DNA of 64,000 bases, taken from NCBI RefSeq assembly GCF_051020515.1, contig NZ_CP194857.1:2914001-2978000 (forward strand). Reading direction: 5' to 3'. Of this stretch, positions 45,046 to 54,026 are shown in pieces. A program made the position numbers and the translations under genes. The DNA is from CALKWS01 sp051020515 (GTDB taxonomy: Bacteria; Actinomycetota; Actinomycetes; Actinomycetales; Beutenbergiaceae). The notes beneath the pieces were generated by a model. It was not told where the DNA came from. It did not search any database and was given only the letters and a program-made list of their open reading frames with translations. The first letter of the stretch is position 1, and each line of letters opens with the position of its first letter.

Positions 45046-46764
45046 TCAGAACACCTGGCGCAGGTTTGCCCGGGCCAGGTCGATCAACTCATCACCGCGA
45101 CCGGACATCACCGTGCGGATCATGTACAGGGTGAAGCCCTTGACCTGCTCAGCGGTCACCGCCGGTGGCATCGTCAGTTCGTTGGGTTCGGTGACCACAT
45201 CCAGCAACGCCGGGCCGTCATGGGCGAAGGCCTCATCGATGGCACCGGACAGATCGGCGGACTTCTCCACCCGGAACCCCCGGATGCCCATCGATTCGGC
45301 CACCACCGCGAAGTCCGGGTTCATCAGCTCGGTGCCGAACGGCGGGAAGCCGGCCGCCTTCATCTCCAGATCGATGAAGTTCAGCGAGGAGTTGTTGAAC
45401 ACCACGATCTTCACCGGCAACCGGTGCTGGGCCACGGTGAGGAGCTCACCCAGCAGCATCGCCAGGCCACCGTCACCGGCCATCGCCACCACCTGGCGAT
45501 CGGGATGGGCGAACTGAACCCCGATTGCCTGTGACAGCGCGTTGGCCATGGTGCCGTGCGTGAAGGAGCCGATCAACCGCCGCCGCCCGTTCATGCTCAG
45601 GTACCGCGCCGCCCAGACCACCGGGGAGCCGACGTCGGGAATGAACACCGCGTCCTCGGAGGCCTGTTCATCGAGCAGCCGGGTCAGGTACTGCGGCCGG
45701 ATCGCCCTGCGGCCGCGGGTCGGCGTCGCCAGATCGTCCAGGCGCTCGCGGGTGCGCTGGTAATGCTTGACCGAGGACTCCAGGTGGCGCCGGTCCTTGG
45801 ACCGCAGCAGCGGGAGCAGGGCGCGGGCCGTCTCACCCACGTCGCCCACCAGGCCCAGATCCAGTCGGGTCCGCCGGCCCAGCTGCTCCCCCCGGATGTC
45901 GACCTGGATGATGGTGGCGTCCTCTGGATAGAACTGCTGGTAGGGCAGGTCGGTGCCGAGCATGAGAAGCGTGTCCGCCTCCGCCATCGCGCGGTACCCC
46001 GAGGCGAACCCGAGCAGTCCGGTCATACCGACGTCGAAGGGGTTGTCCCAGGCGATGTGTTCCTTACCGCGCATCGCGTGCACGATCGGCGCGGCGAGGG
46101 TGTCGGCCAGGGCGAGCACCTCCGCGTGCGCGCCGGCGGTACCGGCGCCGGCCAGGATCGTCACCTTGTCGCAGTTGTTCAGCAGATGTACCGCCCGGCC
46201 CAGGTCGTCCTCGGTGGGCAGGACCCGGGGCCGGGCGTGCTGCACCTTGGTGATCGCCTCGTCCGCGGCCTCGAGCAGGGCCACGTCCCCGGGGATCACC
46301 AGCACCGCCACGCCCCGGCGCGAGACCGCCTCCTGCATCGCGATCCGTAACGCCCGGGGCATCTGCTCGGTGCTGGTGACCGTCTCGGTCCACACGCTGC
46401 ACTCAGCGAACAAGTCGGTGGGGGTGGTCTCCTGGAAGTAGCCCGAGCCGATCTCACTGCTGGGGATGTGTGCGGCCAGCGCCAGCACCGGCACGCGCGA
46501 GCGCTGGGCGTCGTACAACCCGTTCACCAGGTGCAGGTTCCCCGGTCCGGCCGATCCGGCGCACACCGCCAACTCACCGGTCGTGGCGGCCTCGGCGGCG
46601 GCGGCCAACGCCCCGGCCTCCTCGTGCCGGACCGTGATCCAGTCCATCTCGGAGGTGCGCATCGCCTCGGTGATCCCGTTCAGGGAGTCCCCGGCGATGC
46701 CGTAGATGCGCTGCACACCGTTGGCAGCCAGGTTGTCCACGATGTTCTGGGCGATGGTGACCAT
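45046..46764 (-). CDS. poxB: Pyruvate:quinone oxidoreductase-like ThDP enzyme (PoxB)
   Basis: 572 residues. Three-domain ThDP enzyme: N-terminal IYGIAGDSLNGITEAM with RHEEAGALAAAAEA (catalytic Glu), CAGSAGPGNLHLVNGLYDA; central FAD/nucleotide domain with VTILAGAGTAGAHAEV; C-terminal MAGDGGLAMLLGELLT-VNNSSLNF ThDP-binding motif (GDG...N). The spacing and the PoxB-type GxFQE (SGYFQETTPTDLF) support pyruvate dehydrogenase (quinone), converting pyruvate to acetate and CO2 with electrons to menaquinone at the membrane. The start was chosen at ATG 46764, where the family begins. Convergent with the hypothetical gene; divergent from the VOC gene. Confidence 0.87.
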   Translation of the reverse strand: MVTIAQNIVDNLAANGVQRIYGIAGDSLNGITEAMRTSEMDWITVRHEEAGALAAAAEAATTGELAVCAGSAGPGNLHLVNGLYDAQRSRVPVLALAAHIPSSEIGSGYFQETTPTDLFAECSVWTETVTSTEQMPRALRIAMQEAVSRRGVAVLVIPGDVALLEAADEAITKVQHARPRVLPTEDDLGRAVHLLNNCDKVTILAGAGTAGAHAEVLALADTLAAPIVHAMRGKEHIAWDNPFDVGMTGLLGFASGYRAMAEADTLLMLGTDLPYQQFYPEDATIIQVDIRGEQLGRRTRLDLGLVGDVGETARALLPLLRSKDRRHLESSVKHYQRTRERLDDLATPTRGRRAIRPQYLTRLLDEQASEDAVFIPDVGSPVVWAARYLSMNGRRRLIGSFTHGTMANALSQAIGVQFAHPDRQVVAMAGDGGLAMLLGELLTVAQHRLPVKIVVFNNSSLNFIDLEMKAAGFPPFGTELMNPDFAVVAESMGIRGFRVEKSADLSGAIDEAFAHDGPALLDVVTEPNELTMPPAVTAEQVKGFTLYMIRTVMSGRGDELIDLARANLRQVF

Positions 46765-46897
46765 GGGGCTCCTCGGTTCGGTCGGCGTCGGCTCTGTCCT
46801 CACCGTGCCGCACCGGAGCAGATCGCGCCACAGGTTTGCGCCGGCCCGGCGATCGAGCCGGCGGAGGAATCACCTGTCCGCGGATCCGGCGGCTGGC

Positions 46898-46903
46898 TAG
46901 CCT
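46898..46903 (+). promoter_or_regulatory. -10 box for leaderless VOC gene
   Basis: TAGCCT, 6 bases before ATG 46910. Confidence 0.45.
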
Positions 46904-46909
46904 GAGGTG

Positions 46910-47284
46910 ATGGCCGTGCTACGTAGCCTCGTGATCGACTGTGCCCACCCTGCCGCTCTCGCCCGGTTCTGGGCCGGTGTACTCGACGGATACCGGGTCC
47001 GCGACTACGACCGTGCGGAGATCGACAGGCTCGCGGCGCTCGGCCACACTCCGGAATCCGATCCGAGTGTCGCGGTCGATGGCCCCGGCCCCGGCTTCTT
47101 CTTCACCCGCGTCCCCGAGGGCAAGGTCACCAAGAACCGGATGCACATGGACATCGAGGTCCGCGACCGGACTGCCGCGGTGGCCACCCTGACCGAGCGG
47201 GGTGCCCGGATCGTGCAGGAGTTACCGGCGTGGACCGTGATGGCCGACCCGGAAGGCAATGAGTTCTGCGTGTTCCCGCAGTGA
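46910..47284 (+). CDS. VOC family (glyoxalase-like) protein
   Basis: 124 residues, one vicinal-oxygen-chelate module pair: LRSLVIDCAHPAALARFWAGVLDGY, RMHMDIEVRDR (metal-type His) and the C-terminal VMADPEGNEFCVFP with Glu. This is the small Glyoxalase_6-type group with no assigned reaction. ATG 46910 is preferred because of the -10 box six bases before it. LLM oxidoreductase follows 78 bases downstream. Confidence 0.8.
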   Translation: MAVLRSLVIDCAHPAALARFWAGVLDGYRVRDYDRAEIDRLAALGHTPESDPSVAVDGPGPGFFFTRVPEGKVTKNRMHMDIEVRDRTAAVATLTERGARIVQELPAWTVMADPEGNEFCVFPQ

Positions 47285-47362
47285 CCGCACGCTCAGCCAC
47301 GAAGCGAGTCAGCCGTTGCGCACTCAGCCCGACCGGATTGCACTGACAGCACGGAGCACGAG

Positions 47363-48229
47363 ATGAAACTGGGGATCTTTGCCGCCACCTACGGTACCTG
47401 CGCCGACCCGCGGGCGGCGGTGCGCGTGGCCCGCCACGCGGAGGCCGCGGGCTTGGAGTCGGTTTGGACCGGCGAGCACCTGGTGCTGCCCGATCCCGCA
47501 CCCGGGAGCGTGCATTTCGACCCGTACCTGCCGTTCCTCGACCCGCTGGTGGGCCTGAGTTGGATCGCGGCGCACACCGAGCACATCCGCCTGGCCACCG
47601 GGGTGCTGATCCTGCCCCAGCACGAACCGGTGCTGCTGGCCAAGCAGGCGGCCAGCCTCGATGTGGTCAGCGGCGGGAGGTTCATGCTCGGTGTGGGCGG
47701 TGGGTACCTGCCGGCCGGATTCCGGGCCACCGGCGTGCCGATATCGGACCGGGGTGCCCGGGTCGATGCGCACCTGGAGGTGCTGCGCGAGTTGTGGACC
47801 GCCGATCATCCCGAGTACCACGGCACGTTCACCACCTTCTCGGGAGTCCAGGCCCGGCCACGCCCGCACCAGGGCGGCGGGCCGCCGATCATCATCGGCG
47901 GAGCCAGCGCGCCGGCCCGCCGGAGGGCATTGACCAAGGGGCAGGGGTGGTACGTGTTCAACGTCGACGCGGACCTGGCCCGCGAGGCGACGACGCTGAT
48001 CCGGACCGAGGCAGGCGAGGTGGACCGGCCCGCGCACCTGGGCCCGCTGGAGGTGACCATCACCCCGAAGGTCCCGTTCGACCAGCGCACCCGGGATGCC
48101 TACAGGGATGCGGGTGTGGCACGGGTGGTGCTGCTTCCCGGTGGCGGCCACCGCCGGGACCGGCACGCGCCGGTACCCGTCGGGGAGATCCTGAGGACGA
48201 TCGACGAGGCGGCCGCCCTGCTGCAGTGA
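47363..48229 (+). CDS. LLM class F420-dependent oxidoreductase
   Basis: 288 residues, luciferase-like TIM barrel. The family marks are LGIFAATYGTCADPRAAVRVARHAEAAGLESVWTGEHLVLP, IRLATGVLILPQHEPVLLAKQAASLDVVSGGRFMLGVGGGY, and PPIIIGGASAPARRRA. The SVWTGEH and GRxxxGVG-type segments point to F420 (or FMN) binding. The substrate is unknown. A short hairpin follows the stop codon. Confidence 0.88.
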   Translation: MKLGIFAATYGTCADPRAAVRVARHAEAAGLESVWTGEHLVLPDPAPGSVHFDPYLPFLDPLVGLSWIAAHTEHIRLATGVLILPQHEPVLLAKQAASLDVVSGGRFMLGVGGGYLPAGFRATGVPISDRGARVDAHLEVLRELWTADHPEYHGTFTTFSGVQARPRPHQGGGPPIIIGGASAPARRRALTKGQGWYVFNVDADLAREATTLIRTEAGEVDRPAHLGPLEVTITPKVPFDQRTRDAYRDAGVARVVLLPGGGHRRDRHAPVPVGEILRTIDEAAALLQ

Positions 48230-48233
48230 GCGG

Positions 48234-48252
48234 GCCGGCAAGACGTGCCGGC
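48234..48252 (+). terminator. Hairpin after LLM oxidoreductase gene
   Basis: Stem gccggca/tgccggc of 7 bp with a 5-base loop, starting 5 bases after the stop codon. No T-run. Confidence 0.45.
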
Positions 48253-48469
48253 ATGACCTGGCCGCGAGTACGGGCCCGGTGGATGCGGTGCCGGATGCGT
48301 ACCCGGCGCACTGCAGCCGACCCACGCCGGGTGAACTGCTGCGACGGCCCCGTCGCGGCGGACCGTCCGGACGCTGAGCGGTCACGGCGGTCCTGCGAAG
48401 AGTTCGTGATCGTTCTGCGTCGAAGCCCACGCCGCCGTCTCCCGCACGGCCGATCTCGGCCCGGCGCCG

Positions 48470-48475
48470 TACGCT
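48470..48475 (+). promoter_or_regulatory. -10 box for murA
   Basis: TACGCT about 80 bases before the murA start. The 328-base gap 48230-48557 holds only the hairpin above, this box and a duplicated cacgaccagga ahead of the ribosome site; I see no gene in it. Confidence 0.4.
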
Positions 48476-48557
48476 AGGGGTGCCCCACGGGCATCGATCG
48501 GGCACGCGCGTTGCCCACCACGACACGGACACGACCAGGACACGACCAGGAGTACCG

Positions 48558-49871
48558 ATGAGCCTGATGAAGGTACACGGCGGCACACCGCTGCACGGGG
48601 AGATCACGGTGCGCGGAGCGAAGAACTTCGTCTCCAAGGCGATGGTGGCCGCGCTGCTCGGCGAGGGCACCAGCGAACTGCGCAACGTGCCCAACATCCG
48701 GGACGTCAACATCGTGGGCAATCTGCTCAAACTGCACGGCGTGGTGGTGGAGTGGGACGACGAGGACGGGATCGTGCGCCTGGACCCGGGCAATGTCGAG
48801 ACCGCGCACAAGGCCGACATCGACACCCACGCCGGTACCTCACGGATCCCGATCCTGTTGTGCGGTCCGTTGCTGCACCGCCTGGGGGAGGCGTTCATCC
48901 CGGACCTGGGCGGCTGCCACATCGGGGATCGTCCGATCGACTACCACCTGGAGATCCTGCGCCAGTTCGGCGCTCAGGTGGACAAACTGGACTCCGGCAT
49001 CCTGATCACCGCCCCCCGGGGGCTGCACGGCACCAAGATCGAACTGCCCTATCCCAGCGTGGGTGCCACCGAACAGTTGCTGCTGACCAGCGTGCGCGCC
49101 TACGGCCTGACCGAGTTGCGGAACGCCGCCATCGAGCCGGAGATCATGGATCTGATCGCGGTGCTGCAGCGCATGGGCGCCATCATCTCGGTGGACACCG
49201 ACCGGGTGATCCGGATCGAGGGGGTTCCGCGCCTGGGCGGTTTCACCCACACGGCGCTTCCGGACCGGATCGAGGCGGCATCCTGGGCCGCCGCCGCTCT
49301 GGCCACCCGCGGCGACGTGTTCGTCCGTGGCGCTCGCCAGCCGGACATGATGACCTTCCTGAACACCTTCCGCAAGGTGGGCGGGGAGTTCGACATCCGC
49401 GACGAGGGCATCAGGTTCCACCACCCCGGCACCGGGCTGAAGTCGATCGTGCTGGAGACCGACGTGCACCCGGGCTTCATGACCGACTGGCAACAGCCCT
49501 TGGTGGTCGCGCTGACCCAGGCCTCGGGACTGTCGATCGTGCACGAGACGGTGTATGAGAACCGGTTCGGCTTCACCCAGGCGTTGCGGCGGATGGGCGC
49601 CACGATCCAGGTCTACCGCGAGTGCCTGGGCGGGGGACCGTGCCGGTTCGGGCAGCGCAACTTCCACCACTCCGCGGTGATCTCCGGACCCGCGCCGCTG
49701 CGGGCCGCCGACATCGAGGTGCCCGACCTGCGCGGCGGGTTCTCCCACCTGATCGCCGCCCTGGCTGCGGACGGGGTCTCCCAGGTGCGCGGGATCGAAC
49801 TCATCGACCGCGGGTACGAGGACTTCCGCGGCAAACTCGACGCCCTCGGCGCCAAGGTCGAGTCCGGCTGA
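48558..49871 (+). CDS. murA: UDP-N-acetylglucosamine 1-carboxyvinyltransferase
   Basis: 437 residues, two inside-out alpha/beta domains. GAKNFVSKAMVAALL carries the substrate Lys-Asn pair near residue 23. The catalytic loop reads GGCHIGDRPIDYH with Cys120, the residue modified by fosfomycin, so this is the Cys (fosfomycin-sensitive) type. Also FMTDWQQPLVVALTQASG and the final DRGYEDFRGKLDALGAKV. It starts peptidoglycan synthesis by adding enolpyruvate to UDP-GlcNAc. In many actinobacteria murA precedes an rRNA operon; here a lipase follows. Confidence 0.94.
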   Translation: MSLMKVHGGTPLHGEITVRGAKNFVSKAMVAALLGEGTSELRNVPNIRDVNIVGNLLKLHGVVVEWDDEDGIVRLDPGNVETAHKADIDTHAGTSRIPILLCGPLLHRLGEAFIPDLGGCHIGDRPIDYHLEILRQFGAQVDKLDSGILITAPRGLHGTKIELPYPSVGATEQLLLTSVRAYGLTELRNAAIEPEIMDLIAVLQRMGAIISVDTDRVIRIEGVPRLGGFTHTALPDRIEAASWAAAALATRGDVFVRGARQPDMMTFLNTFRKVGGEFDIRDEGIRFHHPGTGLKSIVLETDVHPGFMTDWQQPLVVALTQASGLSIVHETVYENRFGFTQALRRMGATIQVYRECLGGGPCRFGQRNFHHSAVISGPAPLRAADIEVPDLRGGFSHLIAALAADGVSQVRGIELIDRGYEDFRGKLDALGAKVESG

Positions 49872-49891
49872 GGCCACTCCGCGGAAGGCCG

Positions 49892-49908
49892 ACGGCGGAA
49901 CCCGCCGT
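49892..49908 (+). terminator. Hairpin after murA
   Basis: Stem acggcgg/ccgccgt of 7 bp with a 3-base loop, 20 bases after the murA stop. No T-run. Confidence 0.5.
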
Positions 49909-49994
49909 GGTGCACCCCCTCACCCCCGTGCGCCCGGGCCGGTAGGATGGTAGACCCGCGGGTCTGCGGGTCTCGCGCGCGAAGGAGCACACCG

Positions 49995-50816
49995 ATGCAA
50001 CCCACCCGGACCTGGTCCTTCACCGGAACGAGCGGTCGTATCCATGCCGAGGCATGGGATGTCGAGGGCCGCCCGACCCGCTACGTCGCGGTGCTGTGCC
50101 ACGGCTACGGCGAGCACATCGGACGCTACGGACACGTCGCCGGTGCGTTGGTGAACGCCGGTGCCGAGGTCTACGGCCTGGATCACACCGGTCACGGCCG
50201 CAGCAGCGGGGAGCGGGTGCTCATCACCGATTTCGAGGACGTCGTGGCCGACCTGCACATCGTGATCCGGCACGCCGCGCGGGAGAACCCGGGTATCCCG
50301 TTGGTTCTCATCGGCCACTCGATGGGCGGCATGATCGCCGCTCGCTACGCCCAGGTGCACGGCAGTGAACTCAGCGCCCTGGTGCTGTCCGGGCCGGTAC
50401 TGGGCCGCTGGAGGGCCGCCGAGCAACTCGTAGCGGCTGAGCAGATCCCCGACGAGCCGCTGGATCCGGCCACACTCTCGCGCGATGAGCAGGTCGGTCT
50501 CGACTATGCCGCCGACCCGTTGGTGTGGCACGGACCGTTCAAACGCGCCACGGTTCAGGCCATCCTGGACACCCTCGAGCAGATCGACGCCGGCGGAGCG
50601 CTCGGGACGTTGCCGACGCTGTGGGTGCACGGAGCCGAGGACGCACTGGTCCCGGTAGCCGACAGCCGTCTCGGGATCGAGGGGCTGGGGGCTGCGAACC
50701 TGACCGAACAGGTGCTGCCCGGGGCCCGGCATGAGGTGTTCAACGAGATCAACCGCGATGAGGTGCTCGTCCTGGTCACCACGTTCATCGACGGAGCGCT
50801 CGACGGCGCAGGATGA
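49995..50816 (+). CDS. Alpha/beta hydrolase (monoacylglycerol lipase/lysophospholipase-like)
   Basis: 273 residues. Alpha/beta-hydrolase with catalytic Ser in IGHSMGGMIAARYA, Asp in HGAEDALVPVADS and His in GARHEVFNE. The CHGYGEHIGRYGHVAGAL and DHTGHGRSSGERVLITDFEDVVADL stretches are those of the serine aminopeptidase S33/MAG-lipase group. Ribosome site gaaggag lies 7 bases before ATG 49995. Its 3' end overlaps the convergent membrane protein gene by 32 bases. Substrate probably a lipid monoester. Confidence 0.87.
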   Translation: MQPTRTWSFTGTSGRIHAEAWDVEGRPTRYVAVLCHGYGEHIGRYGHVAGALVNAGAEVYGLDHTGHGRSSGERVLITDFEDVVADLHIVIRHAARENPGIPLVLIGHSMGGMIAARYAQVHGSELSALVLSGPVLGRWRAAEQLVAAEQIPDEPLDPATLSRDEQVGLDYAADPLVWHGPFKRATVQAILDTLEQIDAGGALGTLPTLWVHGAEDALVPVADSRLGIEGLGAANLTEQVLPGARHEVFNEINRDEVLVLVTTFIDGALDGAG

Positions 50817-51195
50817 GCAACACCGCCAGGGTCAGGAGCACAACACCCGCGATCGCGAACGGCCACGGGTTCAACAATTCTGACGCCCCGGAGGACGTCT
50901 GACCCTGCCAACGCCGGATCCCGGGACCGCCTCGATGGAGCCAGGCCACCCAGAACATCGGGAGAGCGGCCCCGATGAGGAACAGCGGCCAGCCCTGGCC
51001 TCGGCTCAACACACCCGTCAGGATCATCACCACCACCGCCCCAGGCAGCACGAACATGCCGATGCTGGGCAGTGAGACGACGCCGAAGACGAGAAGAAAC
51101 CCGCCGAGCAGCCAGAGGAACCGAACCGCTCCACCGCTGATCGGACCGCGAGCGGCGGGCAGCCCGGTTCGCGCCTTCGGTTCGATCTCCGCCAT
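50785..51195 (-). CDS. Small membrane protein, function unknown
   Basis: 136 residues with three to four hydrophobic helices (FLWLLGGFLLVFGVV, MFVLPGAVVVMILTGVL, LFLIGAALPMFWVAW, PFAIAGVVLLTLAVLLIL) and a basic end. The N-terminus is cytosolic and charged. No domain recognised. A ribosome site (aaggagg) precedes ATG 51195. It overlaps the convergent lipase gene by 32 bases. Confidence 0.7.
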   Translation of the reverse strand: MAEIEPKARTGLPAARGPISGGAVRFLWLLGGFLLVFGVVSLPSIGMFVLPGAVVVMILTGVLSRGQGWPLFLIGAALPMFWVAWLHRGGPGIRRWQGQTSSGASELLNPWPFAIAGVVLLTLAVLLILRRRALRR

Positions 51196-51241
51196 GAGTC
51201 CTCCTTGAGCAGCGCCTACGTGCGGTGACTACTCGCGGTGA

Positions 51242-52120
51242 CTACTCGCCGTCGACCGTCAGTTGCTTACCCGAGCGCCGCACCAGCCGGTGGAAGATCG
51301 TCCAGTACATCACACCGATCATCACCCCGCCACCGACGATGTTGCCAAGTGTCACCGGTAACAAGTTGTCCACGTAGAAGGCGCCCCAGGTCAACTCGGC
51401 GAAGTCCTCCGCCGCCAGGCCCGTATCTGCCCAGAAGGCGTCATCGGCGGTGGTCTTGATGATGACGCCCAGCGGGATCAGGAACATGTTGGCTACCGAG
51501 TGCTCGAAGCCGCTCGCCACGAACAGCGCGATCGGCATCGTCACCGCGACCACCTTGTCGGTGGTGGTGCGCCCGGAGTAGGCCGCCCAGATCGCCAGGC
51601 AGACCAGCAGGTTGCACAGCACCCCCAGGGCGAACGCCTCCAGGAAGGAGTGGCTGACTTTGGTGGTGGCGCTGTTCAGCACCACGGTGCCCCAGCCGCC
51701 GTCGACCATCCGCCAGGTGCCCGCCACGTACACCAGCACCACCATCGTCAACGCGCCGAGGAAGTTCGCCACGTAGACCACGCCCCAGTTGCGCAGCAGC
51801 TGCCACCACGTGATGCGCCCGGAGGCGCGGGCGGTCAGGGTCAGGGTGTTGGAGGTGAACAGTTCCGCACCGGTGAGCACCACCAGCACCAGGCCGGTGG
51901 TGAACACCAACCCGCCCAGCACCCGGGCCACGCCCCAGGGCAGTGCCTCCGCGCCGACCTGGCTGGTGACGAAGAAGACGAAGCCCAGGGCGATATAACC
52001 CCCGGCGGTCAGCCCGAGCAGGAACGAGGCCAGCGGTCGGTTGACCGCTTTGGAGTAGGCGGCGTCCTCGGCGGCCCGGGCCATCTGGGCCGGGGTGAGG
52101 ATGCCGTAGGAGTCATTCAT
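51242..52120 (-). CDS. Formate/nitrite transporter (FNT) family channel
   Basis: 292 residues, six membrane helices. The FNT marks are TGAELFTSNTLTLTARASGRITWWQLLRNW, NLLVCLAIW, and GFEHSVANMF, which contains the central pore His (His209 of E. coli FocA) and the constriction residues. These pentameric channels move formate, nitrite or hydrosulfide as neutral acid or anion. It follows the HMA-like gene by 127 bases, with a 12-bp hairpin in between. A ribosome site (gaggaag) is present. The nearby molybdenum enzyme makes formate, nitrite or a sulfur anion plausible, but this is inference. Confidence 0.88.
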   Translation of the reverse strand: MNDSYGILTPAQMARAAEDAAYSKAVNRPLASFLLGLTAGGYIALGFVFFVTSQVGAEALPWGVARVLGGLVFTTGLVLVVLTGAELFTSNTLTLTARASGRITWWQLLRNWGVVYVANFLGALTMVVLVYVAGTWRMVDGGWGTVVLNSATTKVSHSFLEAFALGVLCNLLVCLAIWAAYSGRTTTDKVVAVTMPIALFVASGFEHSVANMFLIPLGVIIKTTADDAFWADTGLAAEDFAELTWGAFYVDNLLPVTLGNIVGGGVMIGVMYWTIFHRLVRRSGKQLTVDGE

Positions 52121-52203
52121 CGCAGAACTTCCTCGTTCGGGACGGGATGTCGATGGACGGGCCCACGTCGATCACGGGCGGGCAGCGGGTTCGGAACCGG
52201 GCG

Positions 52204-52240
52204 GGGCCGGGCGTGCTGCGGTTGTGGCCACGCCCGGCCC
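52204..52240 (-). terminator. Strong hairpin between the HMA-like gene and FNT gene
   Basis: A perfect 12-bp stem (gggccgggcgtg against cacgcccggccc) with a 13-base loop, starting 8 bases after the HMA-like stop on the minus strand. No T-run. It should reduce read-through into the FNT gene. Confidence 0.7.
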
Positions 52241-52247
52241 GCTGGTG

Positions 52248-52478
52248 TCAGGACAAGCCGTACTGACCGGCATCCTTGACCGCCTTGGCCAGGGCGGCCT
52301 TGTCGATCTCGACGTCGTCCTTGTGCTTGATGATCATTCTCGTCTCATCGCCGGAGAGCCGCTCGAAAGCGACGGCTCCCACGTCCTGGACATTGCTGAC
52401 CGACATGCGCACGGCCAGCACGTCGTCGTTGGAGGTGATGCCACTCAGGGTGTAAATGGTGGAGATCATGGCTGTCAT
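52248..52478 (-). CDS. HMA-like (CopZ-fold) protein without metal-binding cysteines
   Basis: 76 residues. The pattern YTLSGITSNDDVLAVRMSVS...VAFERLSGDETRMIIKHKDDVEIDKAALAKAVKDAG matches the heavy-metal-associated fold (beta-alpha-beta-beta-alpha-beta) almost end to end. The metal-binding GMTCxxC is instead GITSNDD: both Cys are lost, and no Cys occurs elsewhere. It lies 15 bases behind the cytochrome b/molybdenum gene, so it is co-transcribed. It may be an interaction or assembly module that has given up copper binding. Confidence 0.7.
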   Translation of the reverse strand: MTAMISTIYTLSGITSNDDVLAVRMSVSNVQDVGAVAFERLSGDETRMIIKHKDDVEIDKAALAKAVKDAGQYGLS

Positions 52479-52493
52479 GGCTGGTCCTTGCCT

Positions 52494-54026
52494 CTAGATG
52501 CGGCCGTTGAACGCTTGCATGGCGGAGTCCTCACGGGTGCCGCCACGTCCGTCACCGTACTCGGCGTAGTCGGTGATCCACTCAACGGACTTGACCCACT
52601 TCACCATCTTGTAGCCGTGGTTGGACTCCACCCGCAGACGCAAGGGTGCACCCAGGTGGATCTCCAGAGGCTGATCGTTGCGCTCATAGGCCAGGATGGT
52701 GTCGTCCTCAGCCAGCATCTCCAGGTCCAGCACCGCGTAGAAGGGTTCGCGTGGCCGGTGATCGTACATCTCCTGGGCCAGCCCGTGGGACTCGATCATC
52801 ACGTAGTTGGCCTCGGCCGGGCGGGGGCCGAGCAGGTCCAGCACGTCCCGGACACGCACCCCGCCCCACTTGGAGGTGGCCGACCACCCCTGCATACAGG
52901 TGTGGATGGCGATGTACTCGGTCTTCGGCAGTGCCTTGAGGTCATCGAGGCTGAGCTCGAGGACCTTGCCGTCGACCTCCCCGCCGACTCTCAGGCGCCA
53001 GTCCTTCCACTCGTTGTCGCGGTGGGTCAGCCACTCGGTGGATTCGTCCTTGGTGGGCGGCAGGCCGTTGGTCCAGTGGAACTCGGAGAGGTCCTCGGTG
53101 GTGTAGGTGTTCTGCTTGCCCATCCGCGGCTTCATCCAGTTCAGGGTCAGTTTGCGCACCGGCTCGGTCGCGGCGACCAGGAACCGCTGGGCCCGGGCAC
53201 GGTCCGAGAGGGACCAGTAACTCAGCGCGATCCAGAAGGCGAAGACCACCACGATGGTGGCGATGACGATGGTGAAGGCCTGTGCGTACCGGGAGGTGTC
53301 GGTGACGCCGAAGACCATGTGCGCGAGGTTGTACTCGGGGTGGACCAGGAACACCAGGCCCACGTGCATGATGATGAACAGGGTCATGATGACCATGCCG
53401 ACGAAATGCAGCGAACGCGCGCCCTGATGACCTCCGAGCGCCTTGACGAACCAGGGGAAGCGCGAGCGCACCGCCGGGGCCATGCCGAGGCCGGTGAGAA
53501 TCATGAACGGCGCGACGATGAAGATGATGAAGGTGTAGCCGAGCATCTGCAGGGCGTCGTAGGGCTGGAAGTGCTCGATGCTGGGCACGCCGAACCCGAG
53601 GTAGATCACCAGGGAGTCCCAGGCCTCGCCGAAGACGTCCCAGGAGGTCGGGATGATGCGCCGCCACAGGCCGGTCCCGAAGAGCAGGGCGACGTAGACG
53701 AGGCCGTTGAGCAGCCACAGCGAGGTGCCCAGGCCGTGCCAGTGCCGGCCCAGCCCGATGTTCTTACGGCCCGGCAGCCCGATCAGCGGGTGCAGGCTGC
53801 GCTCGTCCATGAGCGAGGTGTAGACGCCCTCTTCCTTGGGCAGTGTGCGGCGGGTGAACTTCAGCCACTCGGTTCCCGGCTTGCAGTCGTTGCGCCACCA
53901 GAAGCGGGGCAGCGAGGAGATGATCTCCCAACCACTGCGAATCAGGATCCCGATGAGTACGAAGTTGATCAGGTGCGACGCGCGCAACCAGAGCGGAAAA
54001 TCGCCGCCGTCCATGCCGGCCTCCAT
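52494..54026 (-). CDS. Membrane cytochrome b561-like / sulfite-oxidase-like molybdopterin oxidoreductase fusion
   Basis: 510 residues. Residues about 10-300 form a di-heme cytochrome b domain with candidate axial His in RASHLINFVLIGIL, GRHWHGLGTSLW, ARSLHFVGMVIM and FIIMHVGLVFL. Residues about 330-490 form a sulfite oxidase-type molybdopterin domain with the Mo-ligand Cys377 in HTCMQGWSATSKWGGVRV, then VLDLLG, ESHGLAQEMYDH, LRLRVESNHGYKMVKW. Electrons would pass between a Mo-centre and the quinone pool through hemes, like YedY/YedZ on one chain. No twin-Arg signal is visible, so the orientation is uncertain. Substrate unknown. Confidence 0.83.
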   Translation of the reverse strand: MEAGMDGGDFPLWLRASHLINFVLIGILIRSGWEIISSLPRFWWRNDCKPGTEWLKFTRRTLPKEEGVYTSLMDERSLHPLIGLPGRKNIGLGRHWHGLGTSLWLLNGLVYVALLFGTGLWRRIIPTSWDVFGEAWDSLVIYLGFGVPSIEHFQPYDALQMLGYTFIIFIVAPFMILTGLGMAPAVRSRFPWFVKALGGHQGARSLHFVGMVIMTLFIIMHVGLVFLVHPEYNLAHMVFGVTDTSRYAQAFTIVIATIVVVFAFWIALSYWSLSDRARAQRFLVAATEPVRKLTLNWMKPRMGKQNTYTTEDLSEFHWTNGLPPTKDESTEWLTHRDNEWKDWRLRVGGEVDGKVLELSLDDLKALPKTEYIAIHTCMQGWSATSKWGGVRVRDVLDLLGPRPAEANYVMIESHGLAQEMYDHRPREPFYAVLDLEMLAEDDTILAYERNDQPLEIHLGAPLRLRVESNHGYKMVKWVKSVEWITDYAEYGDGRGGTREDSAMQAFNGRI

